The notes: generated by a model from the letters alone, not told the origin. Positions 1-9,318 are shown, numbered from the stretch's first letter. The stretch is DNA of 64,000 nucleotides from Pseudoalteromonas rubra (GCF_005887095.1 NZ_PNCI01000042.1:62001-126000), one strand, 5' to 3'. A program made the numbers and translations.

Positions 1-120
1 ACTTTTGCCGATTGGCTGACAATACCTGGTCTGGAAAAGAAACTGGCGACTGTAGAGGCACATATTCGCGGTTGTCATCGTGATACTCGTCAAGCCCGGG
101 ATGATATTGCCGCTATGTAA
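1..120 (+). CDS. C-terminal fragment of an unidentified protein (cut by window edge)
   Basis: An open frame runs from the first base to a TAA at 118-120 and gives 39 residues ending RQARDDIAAM. The segment is charged and helical-looking (EKKLATVEAHIRG), with no signal or membrane stretch. I do not recognise the family from so short a tail. It converges on the desaturase gene, and an inverted repeat lies between the two stops. The frame could be a chance extension, but its position directly before a convergent hairpin supports a real gene end. Confidence 0.5.
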   Translation, partial: TFADWLTIPGLEKKLATVEAHIRGCHRDTRQARDDIAAM

Positions 121-134
121 GGTGGGCTTAAACT

Positions 135-175
135 GGAACAAGTGCAGCGCTGAAGAGAGCCGCCGCACTTGTTCC
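135..175. terminator. Inverted repeat between convergent genes
   Basis: An 11-bp perfect inverted repeat (GGAACAAGTGC at 135-145, GCACTTGTTCC at 165-175) lies between the stop at 120 and the desaturase stop at 189. Its place between convergent genes suggests a bidirectional terminator, but neither side has a clear T-run. Confidence 0.5.
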
Positions 176-188
176 GGATAGCCAGAGG

Positions 189-1352
189 TTAAGACCCCCG
201 GGCTTCTTTTGAATAACTATTGAAGTCGGAGATGTAATTAGGGTCTTTTTCCGACACAACCCCGAACACGTGCTCGATGGCGTTATGGATCCCCCAAATA
301 TCTATGTACTCAGGTTCACCCTCGGCCAGGTTATACAGGGCTTTTTCGCGGTTATATCGCGCATTTACCCAGTCAAAACACAGTGGTTTTCGGTGATGGT
401 AATCGTGCTGAGGTAAGTCGCCTACCAGAATAAACAGGCGCACTGGCAGATGGTAAAACAGTTGCACAAAATACCATTTCAGTTTGCTGATGATGCCTTT
501 TTCCGGATATTTTGAGCCACAAAAGCGTCCCCACGAGATATCGCTGTAGAAGTAAGGATCTTCCAGCAGATCTTCGGTACTTTTAATGTTATTTTCAAAC
601 CAGGCGTGCTCACTGCAAATCTCTATGAAGGCACTGATCTGATATAAGAAAACGACGGGTACGATGAAGGCGAAAAACAGAGCGCTAAAACCACCGGTCA
701 GATAGTAAGGTACGGCCAGCAGGGCGGCAATATAGGCGATAGACAGCAGGCTTCGGATGCTTCGTTCGGCACTGATATTGTAGCCCAGGCGGGTAATAAA
801 GAACGACAGGTGGAAGATTGGCGAGAAAATGCTGATGAAGAAATTCAGATACAAATTTTGCTTTTTCGCCCCTAAATCTATACCAAATACCGAGAAAAAC
901 TGCACGATAGGGTCATACTTGGTCGCAAAGGTCAGCGGACCATGATGGATCTTACAGTGGTCGACCTTATAGGTTTCATAGTCCTGAGTCAGCATGAGTA
1001 GCGTCACAAAGTCGCCTAATAATTTATCAAACAGGCCGTTGCCACTGAGCCTCTCGTGAACGCTCTGATGGAGAATAACCGCCGCCATTCTGCGCGTAGA
1101 AAACACCAAACCAGCCCAGCACAGCAACATGATGGCAATGCTTTGATCGGCAACCTGATTGTAAAAGCCGCCAATATAGGAAAGAAAGAAAATAGCTAGC
1201 ACAAACGCGACGTACAGTATCCAGTGTAGTTTGAATAGTGGCTTTTGCCCGGCACATGGCTTGCCGGTAAGCCAGGTAGCGACTGCTTTTGGAATAAGAG
1301 TACGATTGTATGACTCTCTGATTAACGCACTCTGCTCTTTATTTAGTTTCAT
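189..1352 (-). CDS. Membrane fatty acid desaturase family protein
   Basis: This 387-residue protein carries the three histidine boxes of membrane di-iron desaturases: HQSVH at residues 95-99, HCKIHH at 132-137 and HDYHH at 316-320. Hydrophobic segments occur near 42-62, 71-85, 165-190 and 200-240. Family members introduce double bonds into acyl chains or hydroxylate lipids at the cytoplasmic face of the inner membrane, using electrons from a ferredoxin. The gene directly downstream of a 2Fe-2S ferredoxin (14-bp gap) supplies a plausible dedicated electron donor, so the two are probably one operon. The exact substrate (phospholipid acyl chain, carotenoid or other) cannot be read from the sequence. 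The ATG start follows closely on the ferredoxin stop. Confidence 0.88.
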   Translation of the reverse strand: MKLNKEQSALIRESYNRTLIPKAVATWLTGKPCAGQKPLFKLHWILYVAFVLAIFFLSYIGGFYNQVADQSIAIMLLCWAGLVFSTRRMAAVILHQSVHERLSGNGLFDKLLGDFVTLLMLTQDYETYKVDHCKIHHGPLTFATKYDPIVQFFSVFGIDLGAKKQNLYLNFFISIFSPIFHLSFFITRLGYNISAERSIRSLLSIAYIAALLAVPYYLTGGFSALFFAFIVPVVFLYQISAFIEICSEHAWFENNIKSTEDLLEDPYFYSDISWGRFCGSKYPEKGIISKLKWYFVQLFYHLPVRLFILVGDLPQHDYHHRKPLCFDWVNARYNREKALYNLAEGEPEYIDIWGIHNAIEHVFGVVSEKDPNYISDFNSYSKEARGS

Positions 1353-1366
1353 TGTCTTAGTTCACT

Positions 1367-1618
1367 CTATTGAATAATTTCAATGTCAGATCTTGGGTAA
1401 CTTTGGCATGCCAGATAACCACCGGCATTGGGGTTGCTTTCAACTTCACCTGACACCAGGTGATAGCGACACTGGCCACATTCGCCCGAGCCACAGCTGT
1501 ATTTGAAATTGATTTCATTGGAGCGCAAGATGGTATCCAGGATGGTCTTACTGTCCTTTCCTTGCACTTGTGAATTGTTCACTGTTATCGTGAACTTTTT
1601 GCTTCTTTTAAAAAACAT
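1367..1618 (-). CDS. Plant-type 2Fe-2S ferredoxin
   Basis: This 83-residue soluble protein has the cysteine pattern of a beta-grasp 2Fe-2S ferredoxin: Cys42, Cys47, Cys50 (CGSGECGQC) and Cys71 (LACQSYP). The last spacing is shorter than in chloroplast-type ferredoxins but fits short bacterial relatives. It carries single electrons to an oxygenase or desaturase. It is the first gene of a likely two-gene operon with the desaturase, which needs such a donor. The ATG at 1618 is preceded by AAAGGAG-like bases at a normal distance. No reductase gene lies in the window, so reduction is presumably by a housekeeping ferredoxin reductase encoded elsewhere. Confidence 0.9.
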   Translation of the reverse strand: MFFKRSKKFTITVNNSQVQGKDSKTILDTILRSNEINFKYSCGSGECGQCRYHLVSGEVESNPNAGGYLACQSYPRSDIEIIQ

Positions 1619-1671
1619 ACTATCTCCTTTAGCTTAATGCTGTGTTTTAAAGTTGCTTTAATAAGTTGTTG

Positions 1672-1983
1672 TCAGAGCATGGTTTTTAGAGAAAAGAACA
1701 CCCCCATACTGGCCAGTACAACGAATAAGGTATTTTTTACCAGCAGGCTCAATACGATCGCGATAATACCGGCCAGTAAAAAGGGGTTAGTGATGTCTTC
1801 GGCCGTAAAAACCATCTCGCCAAATACAATGGGCGCTGCCATGGCGGTCAGAATACAGGGGGCGGTAAAACTTAAAAATCGCTGTACTCTCAGGTCGAGC
1901 TTGATAGGCAGTTTTTCCATAAAAAAAGCGTAACGCATGAAAAAGGTGATCAAGGCCATTAACAGGATCAGGTCATAACTCAT
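1672..1983 (-). CDS. azlD: AzlD family branched-chain amino acid exporter subunit
   Basis: This 103-residue, very hydrophobic protein has about four membrane segments and the typical AzlD start, a polar MRYAFF segment followed by long aliphatic helices. AzlD is the small partner of AzlC; in Bacillus the pair exports branched-chain amino acids and analogues such as 4-azaleucine. It begins 10 bp after the azlC stop, so the two are cotranscribed. Size and topology fit the family. The actual substrate here is unknown. Confidence 0.85.
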   Translation of the reverse strand: MSYDLILLMALITFFMRYAFFMEKLPIKLDLRVQRFLSFTAPCILTAMAAPIVFGEMVFTAEDITNPFLLAGIIAIVLSLLVKNTLFVVLASMGVFFSLKTML

Positions 1984-1993
1984 TGCTGTGCTC

Positions 1994-2704
1994 CTACAGT
2001 GCTTCTTTATCCAGGCTATACCCCACGACCATGCCTATCAGTGCAGAGAGCAACAGGTCATTGGGTACATCGAGTTTGTGGAACAGCACAGCGCAAAACG
2101 CCGATACCAGTACCGCGACTAACACGGGGGATGATTTTATGTTGGGCACCACCATGGCGATAAAGGTTGCGGCTATGGCAAACTCCAGCCCCAGGCTTTC
2201 GAGGTTAGGAATGCTGGTGCCAGCGATAATGCCTGCCAGCGTAGACAGGTTCCAGATAACATAGAAGGTGGCCCCTGAAATCAGCGCATAATCCAGCGGA
2301 AAGCGTCCCAGCTCTTTGCGTTTGTTTTCCGTGACCGCGAACATTTCATCGGTGAGTAAAAAGGCCATGAGCATCTTGTGATGCAGTGGCAAAGCGATGG
2401 CGCTGTTACGAAAGGTGGCGGAATACAGCAGATGGCGTGAACTGATCACCGCAGTACTGCCCAGAATCGTGGCGATCCCACCGCTGGCACCGACTATGGT
2501 CAAAGAAGAAAGTTGTGCCGCCCCGGCAAACACCAGCAGTGACATTAATTGGGATTGTAAAGGGCTCAACCCCACTTGTATTGCCAGTGAGCCGCATAAA
2601 ATACCCCAGGGGATCACGGCAATAGACAAGGGAAGGATATCAAAAAATGCGGCCAGTCTGAGTGACCTGACTGGCTGTGTGCTCATGGTTCGCTCCGTGC
2701 TCAT
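1994..2704 (-). CDS. azlC: AzlC family branched-chain amino acid exporter
   Basis: This 236-residue inner-membrane protein has 5-6 predicted helices. It carries the AzlC N-terminal signature (DILPLSIAVIPWGILCGSLA) and the LLTDEMFAVT segment typical of the family. Paired with AzlD it should export branched-chain amino acids or related compounds. Two ATG starts seven residues apart are both plausible: the first has AGGT, the second GGAG, at suitable distances. The longer form is given. azlC is first in the two-gene unit, and its promoter must lie in the AT-rich region 2705-3049. Confidence 0.88.
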   Translation of the reverse strand: MSTERTMSTQPVRSLRLAAFFDILPLSIAVIPWGILCGSLAIQVGLSPLQSQLMSLLVFAGAAQLSSLTIVGASGGIATILGSTAVISSRHLLYSATFRNSAIALPLHHKMLMAFLLTDEMFAVTENKRKELGRFPLDYALISGATFYVIWNLSTLAGIIAGTSIPNLESLGLEFAIAATFIAMVVPNIKSSPVLVAVLVSAFCAVLFHKLDVPNDLLLSALIGMVVGYSLDKEAL

Positions 2705-3049
2705 GGTGTCTACCTAACTTGTTTATGAATGTAACAACCTAAGCGGACCACGATCATGACTGAACGGCTTTATTTCGCTGAGGTTGATGATCTTTGCTGT
2801 TTTTTTGCGGAAGAATGTACCCTGAATAGAACCCGGTTGCAACAATAAATACCCATAAATAAAACGAAATATTTTCAATGTTGCAGTAATTTTATTATTG
2901 TGTTTTTCGAAGCGTGAGGGTATTCGTCTTCAGTAAGAAAAATTTAATATAAATAAATACTTATAATTAGTTTGTTGGGGCGTTCATTCGCTGCCTGAAC
3001 TGCTTAAAGGAGGGCCAAACAAGCAGCAATGATGCCTGGCCCGGTGAGG
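2705..3049. other. AT-rich intergenic region upstream of azlC
   Basis: No credible gene occurs here. The part next to azlC should hold its leftward promoter. Near 3003-3040 a GGGCCA/TGGCCC pairing with a loop of about 18 bases, read on the minus strand, could terminate the small gene at 3050. T-runs are weak, so this remains tentative. Confidence 0.4.
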
Positions 3050-3370
3050 CTAATAATCTTGATACAAATAATGGATTTTCTGACTTTTGTCTGGCTCGCA
3101 GGAAGAATAGCCAATCTTGATTATTGTTCCGGTCGCAGCAGCTGACAGCAGCATGGCAGTATTAATGTCTGCGGCACCATCAGACAGCTCGTAGTACCAG
3201 CAGGTGTTACCATTGTTTGCGTTTTTTTTGCATTCATCTCCTTTCAGTCGAAAGTTGACCCTTGTATCAGTGGGGTAGATACGTTCAACCATGCCGACTC
3301 CTTTTGCCGCCATTGCCGATGGTGCAAGTGGCAGTAGCAGCGAAAATGCTAACATCAATTTGGTATTCAT
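3050..3370 (-). CDS. Small secreted protein of unknown function
   Basis: This 106-residue protein has a clear Sec signal peptide (MNTKLMLAFSLLLPLAPSAMA, cleavage near residue 22). The mature part of about 85 residues has three cysteines and a beta-rich pattern: a valine/isoleucine strand, then CKKNANNGNTCWYYELSDG, then an MLLSAAATG helix and a final cysteine. The layout of strand, cysteine pair, small-residue helix and cysteine loosely recalls the OB-fold B subunit of subtilase-type toxins, but I cannot claim homology. It stands alone, without operon partners; its ATG is preceded by AAAAGGA-like bases. It probably acts in the periplasm or outside the cell. Confidence 0.7.
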   Translation of the reverse strand: MNTKLMLAFSLLLPLAPSAMAAKGVGMVERIYPTDTRVNFRLKGDECKKNANNGNTCWYYELSDGAADINTAMLLSAAATGTIIKIGYSSCEPDKSQKIHYLYQDY

Positions 3371-3462
3371 TGTTGATTCCTTTTATCCGGATAAGTAGGT
3401 TGTTACTTTTTTAACGTGCCGTGTTTTTGTCGTCAAGCTGGTTCAAGCTGGTTCAAGCGGTG

Positions 3463-6400
3463 TCATTCGGCGTTTTCAAGCGTGTTTGGCAGCACTATGG
3501 TGTAGCGACACCCTTGTCCTGCCTCACTGTGGCACTCTATGGTACCTTTGAGTTTTTGCGTCACAATATTAAAGACTATGTGCATCCCAAGCCCAGTGCC
3601 ACCGTTGCTGCGCCGGGTGGTATAAAAAGGCTCGAAGACTTTACTTAGGGTGTCGTCACTCATGCCAGCACCATCATCAGATACAATCCAGGTGATCTGT
3701 TCGTCACTGGTACTGAGCGAAATCGTGACCGTACCGGGTTGGGTGCCCTCATCAAAGCCATGCTTAATGGCATTATCCACCAGATTTGTCAGGATCTGAG
3801 CAATCGCGCCCGGGTAAGTCGACATCCTGGCTTCACCGGGAAAGTCGGTTTGCACTGAGACCTGAGTATGCTTCCACTTAGGGTGCAAACTGGTGAGTAC
3901 GTCGTTCAGGTAGTCTGGCAGGTTAATGGTACTTAGCTCTTCAATGGACTGGTCGACAGCCACCTGTTTGAAGTTCTTTACTAACTGAGCCGCACGATTC
4001 AGGTTGGACTCAAGCAGTTGCAGACTTTCTTTCAGCAAAGCCATAAACTGCTCAAGGTTGTCTTTGGTCAGTTTGCCACTGGCCAGCTTTTGCTCGCACT
4101 CCGAAAGCGCCTTGCTGGCATAAGACCCTGCGGTAATGCCAATGCCCAGCGGTGTGTTGATCTCATGGGCAACGCCAGAGACCAGTCGGCCAAGTCCCGC
4201 CATTTTTTCCTGCTGGACCAACTGTTGCTGGGTCACTTTGAGATCGTCATGGGCGGTTTGTAGCTGCGCAAAGGTACTTTCGAGCTGAGCAACAGAGTCG
4301 GCGTTGGCCAGTGCGATGGCGGTATAGTTGGCTATGGTGCGTAACATTTGTACGTCGTTGTCGCTGAAGGCATGCGGCTGAAAGCTTTGTACGGTTAAGC
4401 AGCCAATGATACGGGTATCAATAATCAGAGGCAGGTAGATCAGCGACTCACTTTCGGCACCACTGACCGGCGCTGCAATGTGGCCGACATAGTGCGTTAG
4501 TTCACTGATCTGATTGACCCTGAGCTCTTTTTGGTGGGTGACGCACCACACGGCAGGGCGCTGAGTGTCGGACAGAGCATATTCAAATTCGGGTAGCTTT
4601 TGCCCTTTTTCAATCGCCAGTCGACAGGAAATCCGCTGCTTTTCGGTATCCAATATCCCAACCACAAAAACATCGGCGCCCATTAACTCATTGACGTGTT
4701 TATAAACACGTTCCAGCACAGACGAAAGATCTAAAGTAGAGGTGATGTCTTTGCCTATGGTGCCCAGCATCGAGATATTGGCGGTGCGCGATTGCACAAG
4801 ACTGTCCAGGGCAACCTGTTGCTGCTTGAGTTCTTTGATCCGCCATAAATACGCCAGGTATAACAAAGTGGTGATCAGTAGCAGTAGCCCCAGGCGAAAC
4901 CACCAGGTTTCATACCAGGTCGGTAACTGAATGACTGCCAGGTTTAACTGCTGCTTGCTCCATTGTCCCTTACGGTTGCTGCCTTTGATCTTGAGTTGGT
5001 AGTGACCGGGCGGCAACCGGGTGTAGGTAATATGGCGTTTACTGGCATCCACCGGGATCCAGTTGTCGTCATAACCGACAAGCTGATAGGCATAACGATT
5101 GCTGTGTGGTGCAGTATAATCCAGCGCGGCAAATTCGACTGAAAAGCTGCGGGTGCTTGGCGGCAGCACCAGCTGCCTGGATACTGTGACAGGCTGATTA
5201 TTAACAGCAAGCTCACTGATCACCACTGGCGGGTGATAGGTCCACTGCGTCCAGCGTTCGGGGCGCAGCAACAGGAGCCCTTTTGTGCCACCAAACACTA
5301 AGGTGCCATCACGTAGTTTAGTATAGGAGCCCGTCCACATGGTCCCTGTGTCCCAGTCATCGGCAGTGCCCAGATCTTCAAAGCTTTGCGCTGAGGGGTC
5401 CAGCCAGCCATAGCCATTCCAGATCCGCCCTTGTGCATCTTCCATCAGGTTCCCTGCGGTACCAGTTGGCCTGCCAACCAGTTGATCCAGGGATTCGAAC
5501 TGTGCGTGATGACCATCGAAGTGAACCAGCCTGTCGAGCCCATGTGGGGTAGCGACCAGCAGGCGTCCCTGACTGTCAACCAGTAAGCTTTTTATGTAAT
5601 TGTCTGAAAGCGTTTCAGTGGTCAGTGCCTGGGCACTGATCTCGGTCACGGTTTTCGCTGTCAGGTTAAGTACAAATAAACCAATACGGGTGCCGACCCA
5701 CAGCAGATCCGGGGTCATATAGGCCATGGTCAGGACGGGCTTACCAGACAACAGGGTATGATTTTTAAAGGTGTTCAGGGGCTGCAACTGGCGGGTCTGA
5801 ATGTCCATCAGCGCTAACCCGTCGTCGGTGCCAACCCACAGCTGACCATTGGCGGTTTCCTGTAACATCACCACCTGATAACCGGGCAGACCATCGGCTT
5901 TGCTGTAACGTGTGAACTGCTGACTCTGGGGATCAAAATGGTGCAATCCGGTATTTGCTGAGCCGGCCCAGAGGCTGCCATCAAAGGTTTGCCGGATCAC
6001 CCGGACATAGCCGTCGGCGAGTTTGCTGGGATCCGCAGGATCGGGTCGATGACCTGTTACCACGCCAATACGGGGATCTATGATGTCGATCCCTGTTTGT
6101 GCATTGCCAACCCAGATCTGACCATTGTTCAGTTCTGTAATGCTGCGGACATCCTCATGACTGAGTGAATGTGGGTAGGATAATCGCCGGACAAACGTTC
6201 TGAACGCACCATTGTGGGGGTTATGACGATTCAGCCCGTTGCCCCAGGTGCCAGCCCAGATCAGTCCGGAAGCATCAATAAGCAGGGCACCCATAGAGTC
6301 GAGATTGATGCTGTAGGGGTTAAGCGGATCATGGCGAATATGTCGGATCACTGCACCGCTGTTGGCATTCACCACAGTGATCCCGCCTCCGGAGGTGCTG

Positions 6401-7368
6401 AGCCAGATATGATCCGGATCCGGTTGGATAATGCCATTCACCCAGTGATGGCTGAGGCTGGTTGGATCGCCGGGGCGATGGCGGATACGGGTCACCTGAT
6501 CCGAACCGGGCGTGAAAAAAGCAGCACCATGATCTGTGGTGCCAACCCAGATAGTGTGATCGGCTCCCTGAAACAGACGAAATACGTTTTGCTGATTAAA
6601 TGCCGACTCAGTTTGACCACGTAGTGGTTGTTGCCAATCGGCCTCCCCGGAAGTATGTCCATTCGGTAAGGAGACGCGGCAGAGTCCCGTTTTGCTGCCC
6701 ACCCACAGTGTATTTGTATCCCTGAGCAACAGTGAACGCAGGCGTGGTTGTGCAAGCGGCTGATCGCAGCCAGTAATTTTCAGTCGTGAAATCCGACCTG
6801 TGGTGGCCTGAATGTGATTCAGGCCGTTATCCGTTGCGGCGTAAATGTTACCCTGATCATCCCCGATTAGCGCACGTACCGTGTTGTTATACAGGCTGTT
6901 GCTCTCGGAGCGGTTATGTTCAAACCGTTTAAAGCGCCCCGTTGCAGGGTTGTAGACGGATATCCCGTCAGCAAAAGTCCCTATCCAGATCCGGCCATCC
7001 TGAGCCACCCATAATGACCTGATAAAGCTGCCCGACAGGCTTGTATCATCTTTCGGGTCATGAAGAAATGACACAAAGCGGTAGCCATCAAAGCGGAGCA
7101 GGCCAAATTGGGTGCCTATCCAGATAAACCCGTCCCGGTCCTGCGCTAGTGCGGTGACCACCCCCTGGGGAATTTGCTCGTTGTCGCCTATGGTCTGAAA
7201 AATCAATTCGCCAAGATCGAAAAACGCACTGCCAGTCGTTGGTTGTTGCTTCTGATGTGTGTTTATCTCAGTTGCTGTAACCGCCGCCCAGATCTGAATG
7301 GGTATCAGGTAAATACCTAGCAGTAAAAATAAAGCCGCCACGCGCAGCTGGCTGTGTACTCGAGTCAC
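3463..7368 (-). CDS. Beta-propeller sensor histidine kinase (Reg_prop, Y_Y_Y, GAF, HisKA, HATPase)
   Basis: This is a sensor kinase of about 1301 residues. After an N-terminal hydrophobic signal anchor come many two-component-regulator propeller repeats (DGFIWIGTQFGLLRFDG, GQLWVGTDDGLALMD and others, roughly residues 60-690). Then follow a Y_Y_Y domain, a membrane helix (WWFRLGLLLLITTLLYLAYLW), a GAF domain, and a kinase core with H-box His1068 (VAHEINTPLG), N-box NLVDNAIKH, and G-boxes DDGAGM and GGTGLGMH. The propeller should lie in the periplasm and bind a ligand, often a glycan in this family. Unlike hybrid relatives it has no receiver or DNA-binding domain. The GTG at 7368 is chosen because GGGGGAG lies six bases before it; a TTG further up at 7485 has no such site. 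The divergent response regulator at 8324 is a possible partner. Confidence 0.88.
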   Translation of the reverse strand: MTRVHSQLRVAALFLLLGIYLIPIQIWAAVTATEINTHQKQQPTTGSAFFDLGELIFQTIGDNEQIPQGVVTALAQDRDGFIWIGTQFGLLRFDGYRFVSFLHDPKDDTSLSGSFIRSLWVAQDGRIWIGTFADGISVYNPATGRFKRFEHNRSESNSLYNNTVRALIGDDQGNIYAATDNGLNHIQATTGRISRLKITGCDQPLAQPRLRSLLLRDTNTLWVGSKTGLCRVSLPNGHTSGEADWQQPLRGQTESAFNQQNVFRLFQGADHTIWVGTTDHGAAFFTPGSDQVTRIRHRPGDPTSLSHHWVNGIIQPDPDHIWLSTSGGGITVVNANSGAVIRHIRHDPLNPYSINLDSMGALLIDASGLIWAGTWGNGLNRHNPHNGAFRTFVRRLSYPHSLSHEDVRSITELNNGQIWVGNAQTGIDIIDPRIGVVTGHRPDPADPSKLADGYVRVIRQTFDGSLWAGSANTGLHHFDPQSQQFTRYSKADGLPGYQVVMLQETANGQLWVGTDDGLALMDIQTRQLQPLNTFKNHTLLSGKPVLTMAYMTPDLLWVGTRIGLFVLNLTAKTVTEISAQALTTETLSDNYIKSLLVDSQGRLLVATPHGLDRLVHFDGHHAQFESLDQLVGRPTGTAGNLMEDAQGRIWNGYGWLDPSAQSFEDLGTADDWDTGTMWTGSYTKLRDGTLVFGGTKGLLLLRPERWTQWTYHPPVVISELAVNNQPVTVSRQLVLPPSTRSFSVEFAALDYTAPHSNRYAYQLVGYDDNWIPVDASKRHITYTRLPPGHYQLKIKGSNRKGQWSKQQLNLAVIQLPTWYETWWFRLGLLLLITTLLYLAYLWRIKELKQQQVALDSLVQSRTANISMLGTIGKDITSTLDLSSVLERVYKHVNELMGADVFVVGILDTEKQRISCRLAIEKGQKLPEFEYALSDTQRPAVWCVTHQKELRVNQISELTHYVGHIAAPVSGAESESLIYLPLIIDTRIIGCLTVQSFQPHAFSDNDVQMLRTIANYTAIALANADSVAQLESTFAQLQTAHDDLKVTQQQLVQQEKMAGLGRLVSGVAHEINTPLGIGITAGSYASKALSECEQKLASGKLTKDNLEQFMALLKESLQLLESNLNRAAQLVKNFKQVAVDQSIEELSTINLPDYLNDVLTSLHPKWKHTQVSVQTDFPGEARMSTYPGAIAQILTNLVDNAIKHGFDEGTQPGTVTISLSTSDEQITWIVSDDGAGMSDDTLSKVFEPFYTTRRSNGGTGLGMHIVFNIVTQKLKGTIECHSEAGQGCRYTIVLPNTLENAE

Positions 7369-7453
7369 TAGTGCTCCCCCAGGTTTAGTGCGCTGAGGTA
7401 AAACCGATATAGTCCTATCCAGTATAGATAATCTGGCACGGTGTGCGCCTTGT

Positions 7454-8224
7454 TTATTCCGGTTTATTCTGTTTAATGGCTTCAAGATAGCGACTTTCCA
7501 CGAAGTTCTTCTCTTTACTGAGATGTTTTAGCTTTTGTCGGGTTTGGTCTAGCTCCGCTTTCAGGGCGGCCACTTCGGCACTGCTATTGTCTCCCTCATG
7601 TTCGACCGACAGCTGATCTATCAGTTGATTCTGCTCCTCGATTTGCCGCTTGTACTGATTAAGTAAAGTTTGGGTTTGCTGGTCGCTCATAACGTTAGCG
7701 GAGGATCCGGCTTTGTCTTGTTTTAGTTGTTCCAGCTCTTCCTGTAACTGCGTATTTGCCTGGCGCAGTGTGTCGGCAGACTGGAACTGGTGCTCCAGTT
7801 TTGAGCTGACATGGCGCAGTTTTTTACCGCTGCTATCCAGCTCGCCTTTCAGCCGCTTAATTAACTTATGAGAGCGGATGAGTTTTTTATTCAGTTCATT
7901 GATTGAGCCCTGTTCTTCTTTGGTGATGTGATCAGCGGTTGATGCTCGGATCTGGGAGAGCTGATTTTCGAGTGTCATTTGTACCTGCAAAAGTTCCGCA
8001 ATGGTTTTGCTGTGCTGCTGTGTAAACTGGCTGGCCCGGGTCACCGATTCGCGGCACTGTGCAAGCAGTTCGTCGTTGTCTGGTGAGGCTTGTTTGTGGT
8101 TTAAAAAAGTTCCGGCAAACTGGCGAAACTCTCTTAAAATCAATAATAAAATATAGAACCAGGCTGCCAGGATCAGCAGCCCGACATTCAGCGCTACGTA
8201 TTGGTAAACTTCGAGAGGAACCAT
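7454..8224 (-). CDS. Membrane-anchored coiled-coil protein of unknown function
   Basis: About 256 residues. One N-terminal membrane helix (VALNVGLLILAAWFYILLLIL) is followed by an almost continuous charged, Gln/Glu/Lys/Leu-rich coiled coil (residues about 60-256), with no enzymatic motif. It sits 85 bp upstream of the propeller kinase on the same strand and is divergent from a response regulator, so a scaffolding role in that signalling pair is possible but unproven. A TTG at 8254 would add ten residues; the ATG at 8224 places the membrane helix in a usual position. No ribosome binding site decides the start. I do not recognise a named family. Confidence 0.7.
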   Translation of the reverse strand: MVPLEVYQYVALNVGLLILAAWFYILLLILREFRQFAGTFLNHKQASPDNDELLAQCRESVTRASQFTQQHSKTIAELLQVQMTLENQLSQIRASTADHITKEEQGSINELNKKLIRSHKLIKRLKGELDSSGKKLRHVSSKLEHQFQSADTLRQANTQLQEELEQLKQDKAGSSANVMSDQQTQTLLNQYKRQIEEQNQLIDQLSVEHEGDNSSAEVAALKAELDQTRQKLKHLSKEKNFVESRYLEAIKQNKPE

Positions 8225-8323
8225 AAGCTGTGATACGCCGCTTTTGTTTATCAATAAGATAAGTTTAGTTTTCGTTGAAAATTCTGCCTATACTTAACAA
8301 GAATAATTGCGTTAGGGTTAAGA

Positions 8324-9223
8324 GTGAAAGTTCTGATCGTTGACGATAGCCATGCGACCTGTGAAATCATCCGGCGTGCTCTACAACAGTTTGAATACCG
8401 AAAGCTGTTTTTGCGCTGTGCCAGTCGTGTGGATGATGCACTGGAACAGATTGATAGCTGGCAACCGCAGATCATCCTGACTGACTGGCATATGCCAGAC
8501 AAAACAGGCATCGAGTTGCTTGAAACTCTGCGTGTTAGCCACCCAGAGCTGCCGGTAGCGATGATTTCTACCGTTGATGACACAGCACAGATAGAATACG
8601 CGAACTCTTTGGGCTGTGCGTTTTTTCTGTCCAAACCCTTTAGTGACGATGCGCTGCGTAGTGCGATTATGCCATTGGTGCTGGAACTAGAGGCCAATGA
8701 AGTGATTGCTGAGGATGAGGCAGTGCCACTTCGAGAAGAGCTGGCATTACCAAAAACCGATATGCTGGAGCGCCTGATGCAGAAAAATATCAGCGACTCC
8801 CTGATGTTAAAACCCATTAAGGCGCAACAGTTGGATGAAAGCAAAGTCCCCTGTGTGATGGTGGTGTATGCAGAACGTGGCAGCCAGAAACCCCGGGTAA
8901 TTGGGGTGCTGGATGTGTACGCAGCCTGTGTATTAGCCAGTAGTTTGCAAGTGATCCCCGAAGAAGAGGCACACAGTGCCATTCATTTAAATCAGGTGAA
9001 TCCGGAAATCATGACGGCCTGCAAAGAGGCATTATCTAAAACGGCCTATGCATTTTTGGATAAACAGAGCAAAATGAGTCTGTTTGTACGAAGTTGCACC
9101 TTTTTGTACCAGCGCCACCCCAAGCTAGAGCGCTTGTATCAGTACCCACTCGATAGCCGCCTGGACTTAAGCTGTGAGCGTGAGGGCATGGCTCAGGGAA
9201 AAATGCTGATTGTCGGGGTTTAA
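8324..9223 (+). CDS. Response regulator with uncharacterised C-terminal domain
   Basis: Residues 1-120 form a receiver domain: acidic pair Asp7-Asp8, phospho-acceptor Asp54 (LTDWHMPDKTG), Ser82/Thr83 and Lys104 (FLSKPF). Residues about 140-299 form a separate domain that is not a recognisable DNA-binding, GGDEF, EAL or HD-GYP output. Its pattern (VMVVYAERGSQKPRVIGVLDV, then an alanine-rich helix) loosely resembles the CheX/CheC phosphatase fold, which is only a guess. The start is GTG, preceded by AGGG at a suitable distance. It is divergent from the coiled-coil and propeller-kinase genes, which suggests a functional link. Confidence 0.85.
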   Translation: MKVLIVDDSHATCEIIRRALQQFEYRKLFLRCASRVDDALEQIDSWQPQIILTDWHMPDKTGIELLETLRVSHPELPVAMISTVDDTAQIEYANSLGCAFFLSKPFSDDALRSAIMPLVLELEANEVIAEDEAVPLREELALPKTDMLERLMQKNISDSLMLKPIKAQQLDESKVPCVMVVYAERGSQKPRVIGVLDVYAACVLASSLQVIPEEEAHSAIHLNQVNPEIMTACKEALSKTAYAFLDKQSKMSLFVRSCTFLYQRHPKLERLYQYPLDSRLDLSCEREGMAQGKMLIVGV

Positions 9224-9318
9224 TGCCGGGTGATTCAATTCGCAATCATGTATGTGGGCAGGTCTTCAATGGTGCTATCGTAAAGTAACAGAATAACCAA
9301 TTGTCCGCAGGAGGGACG

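Noticed and set aside
3463-7485. Longer TTG start for the propeller kinase
   Set aside because: It would overlap the upstream gene and add 39 polar residues before the signal anchor; the GTG at 7368 has GGGGGAG at the right distance.
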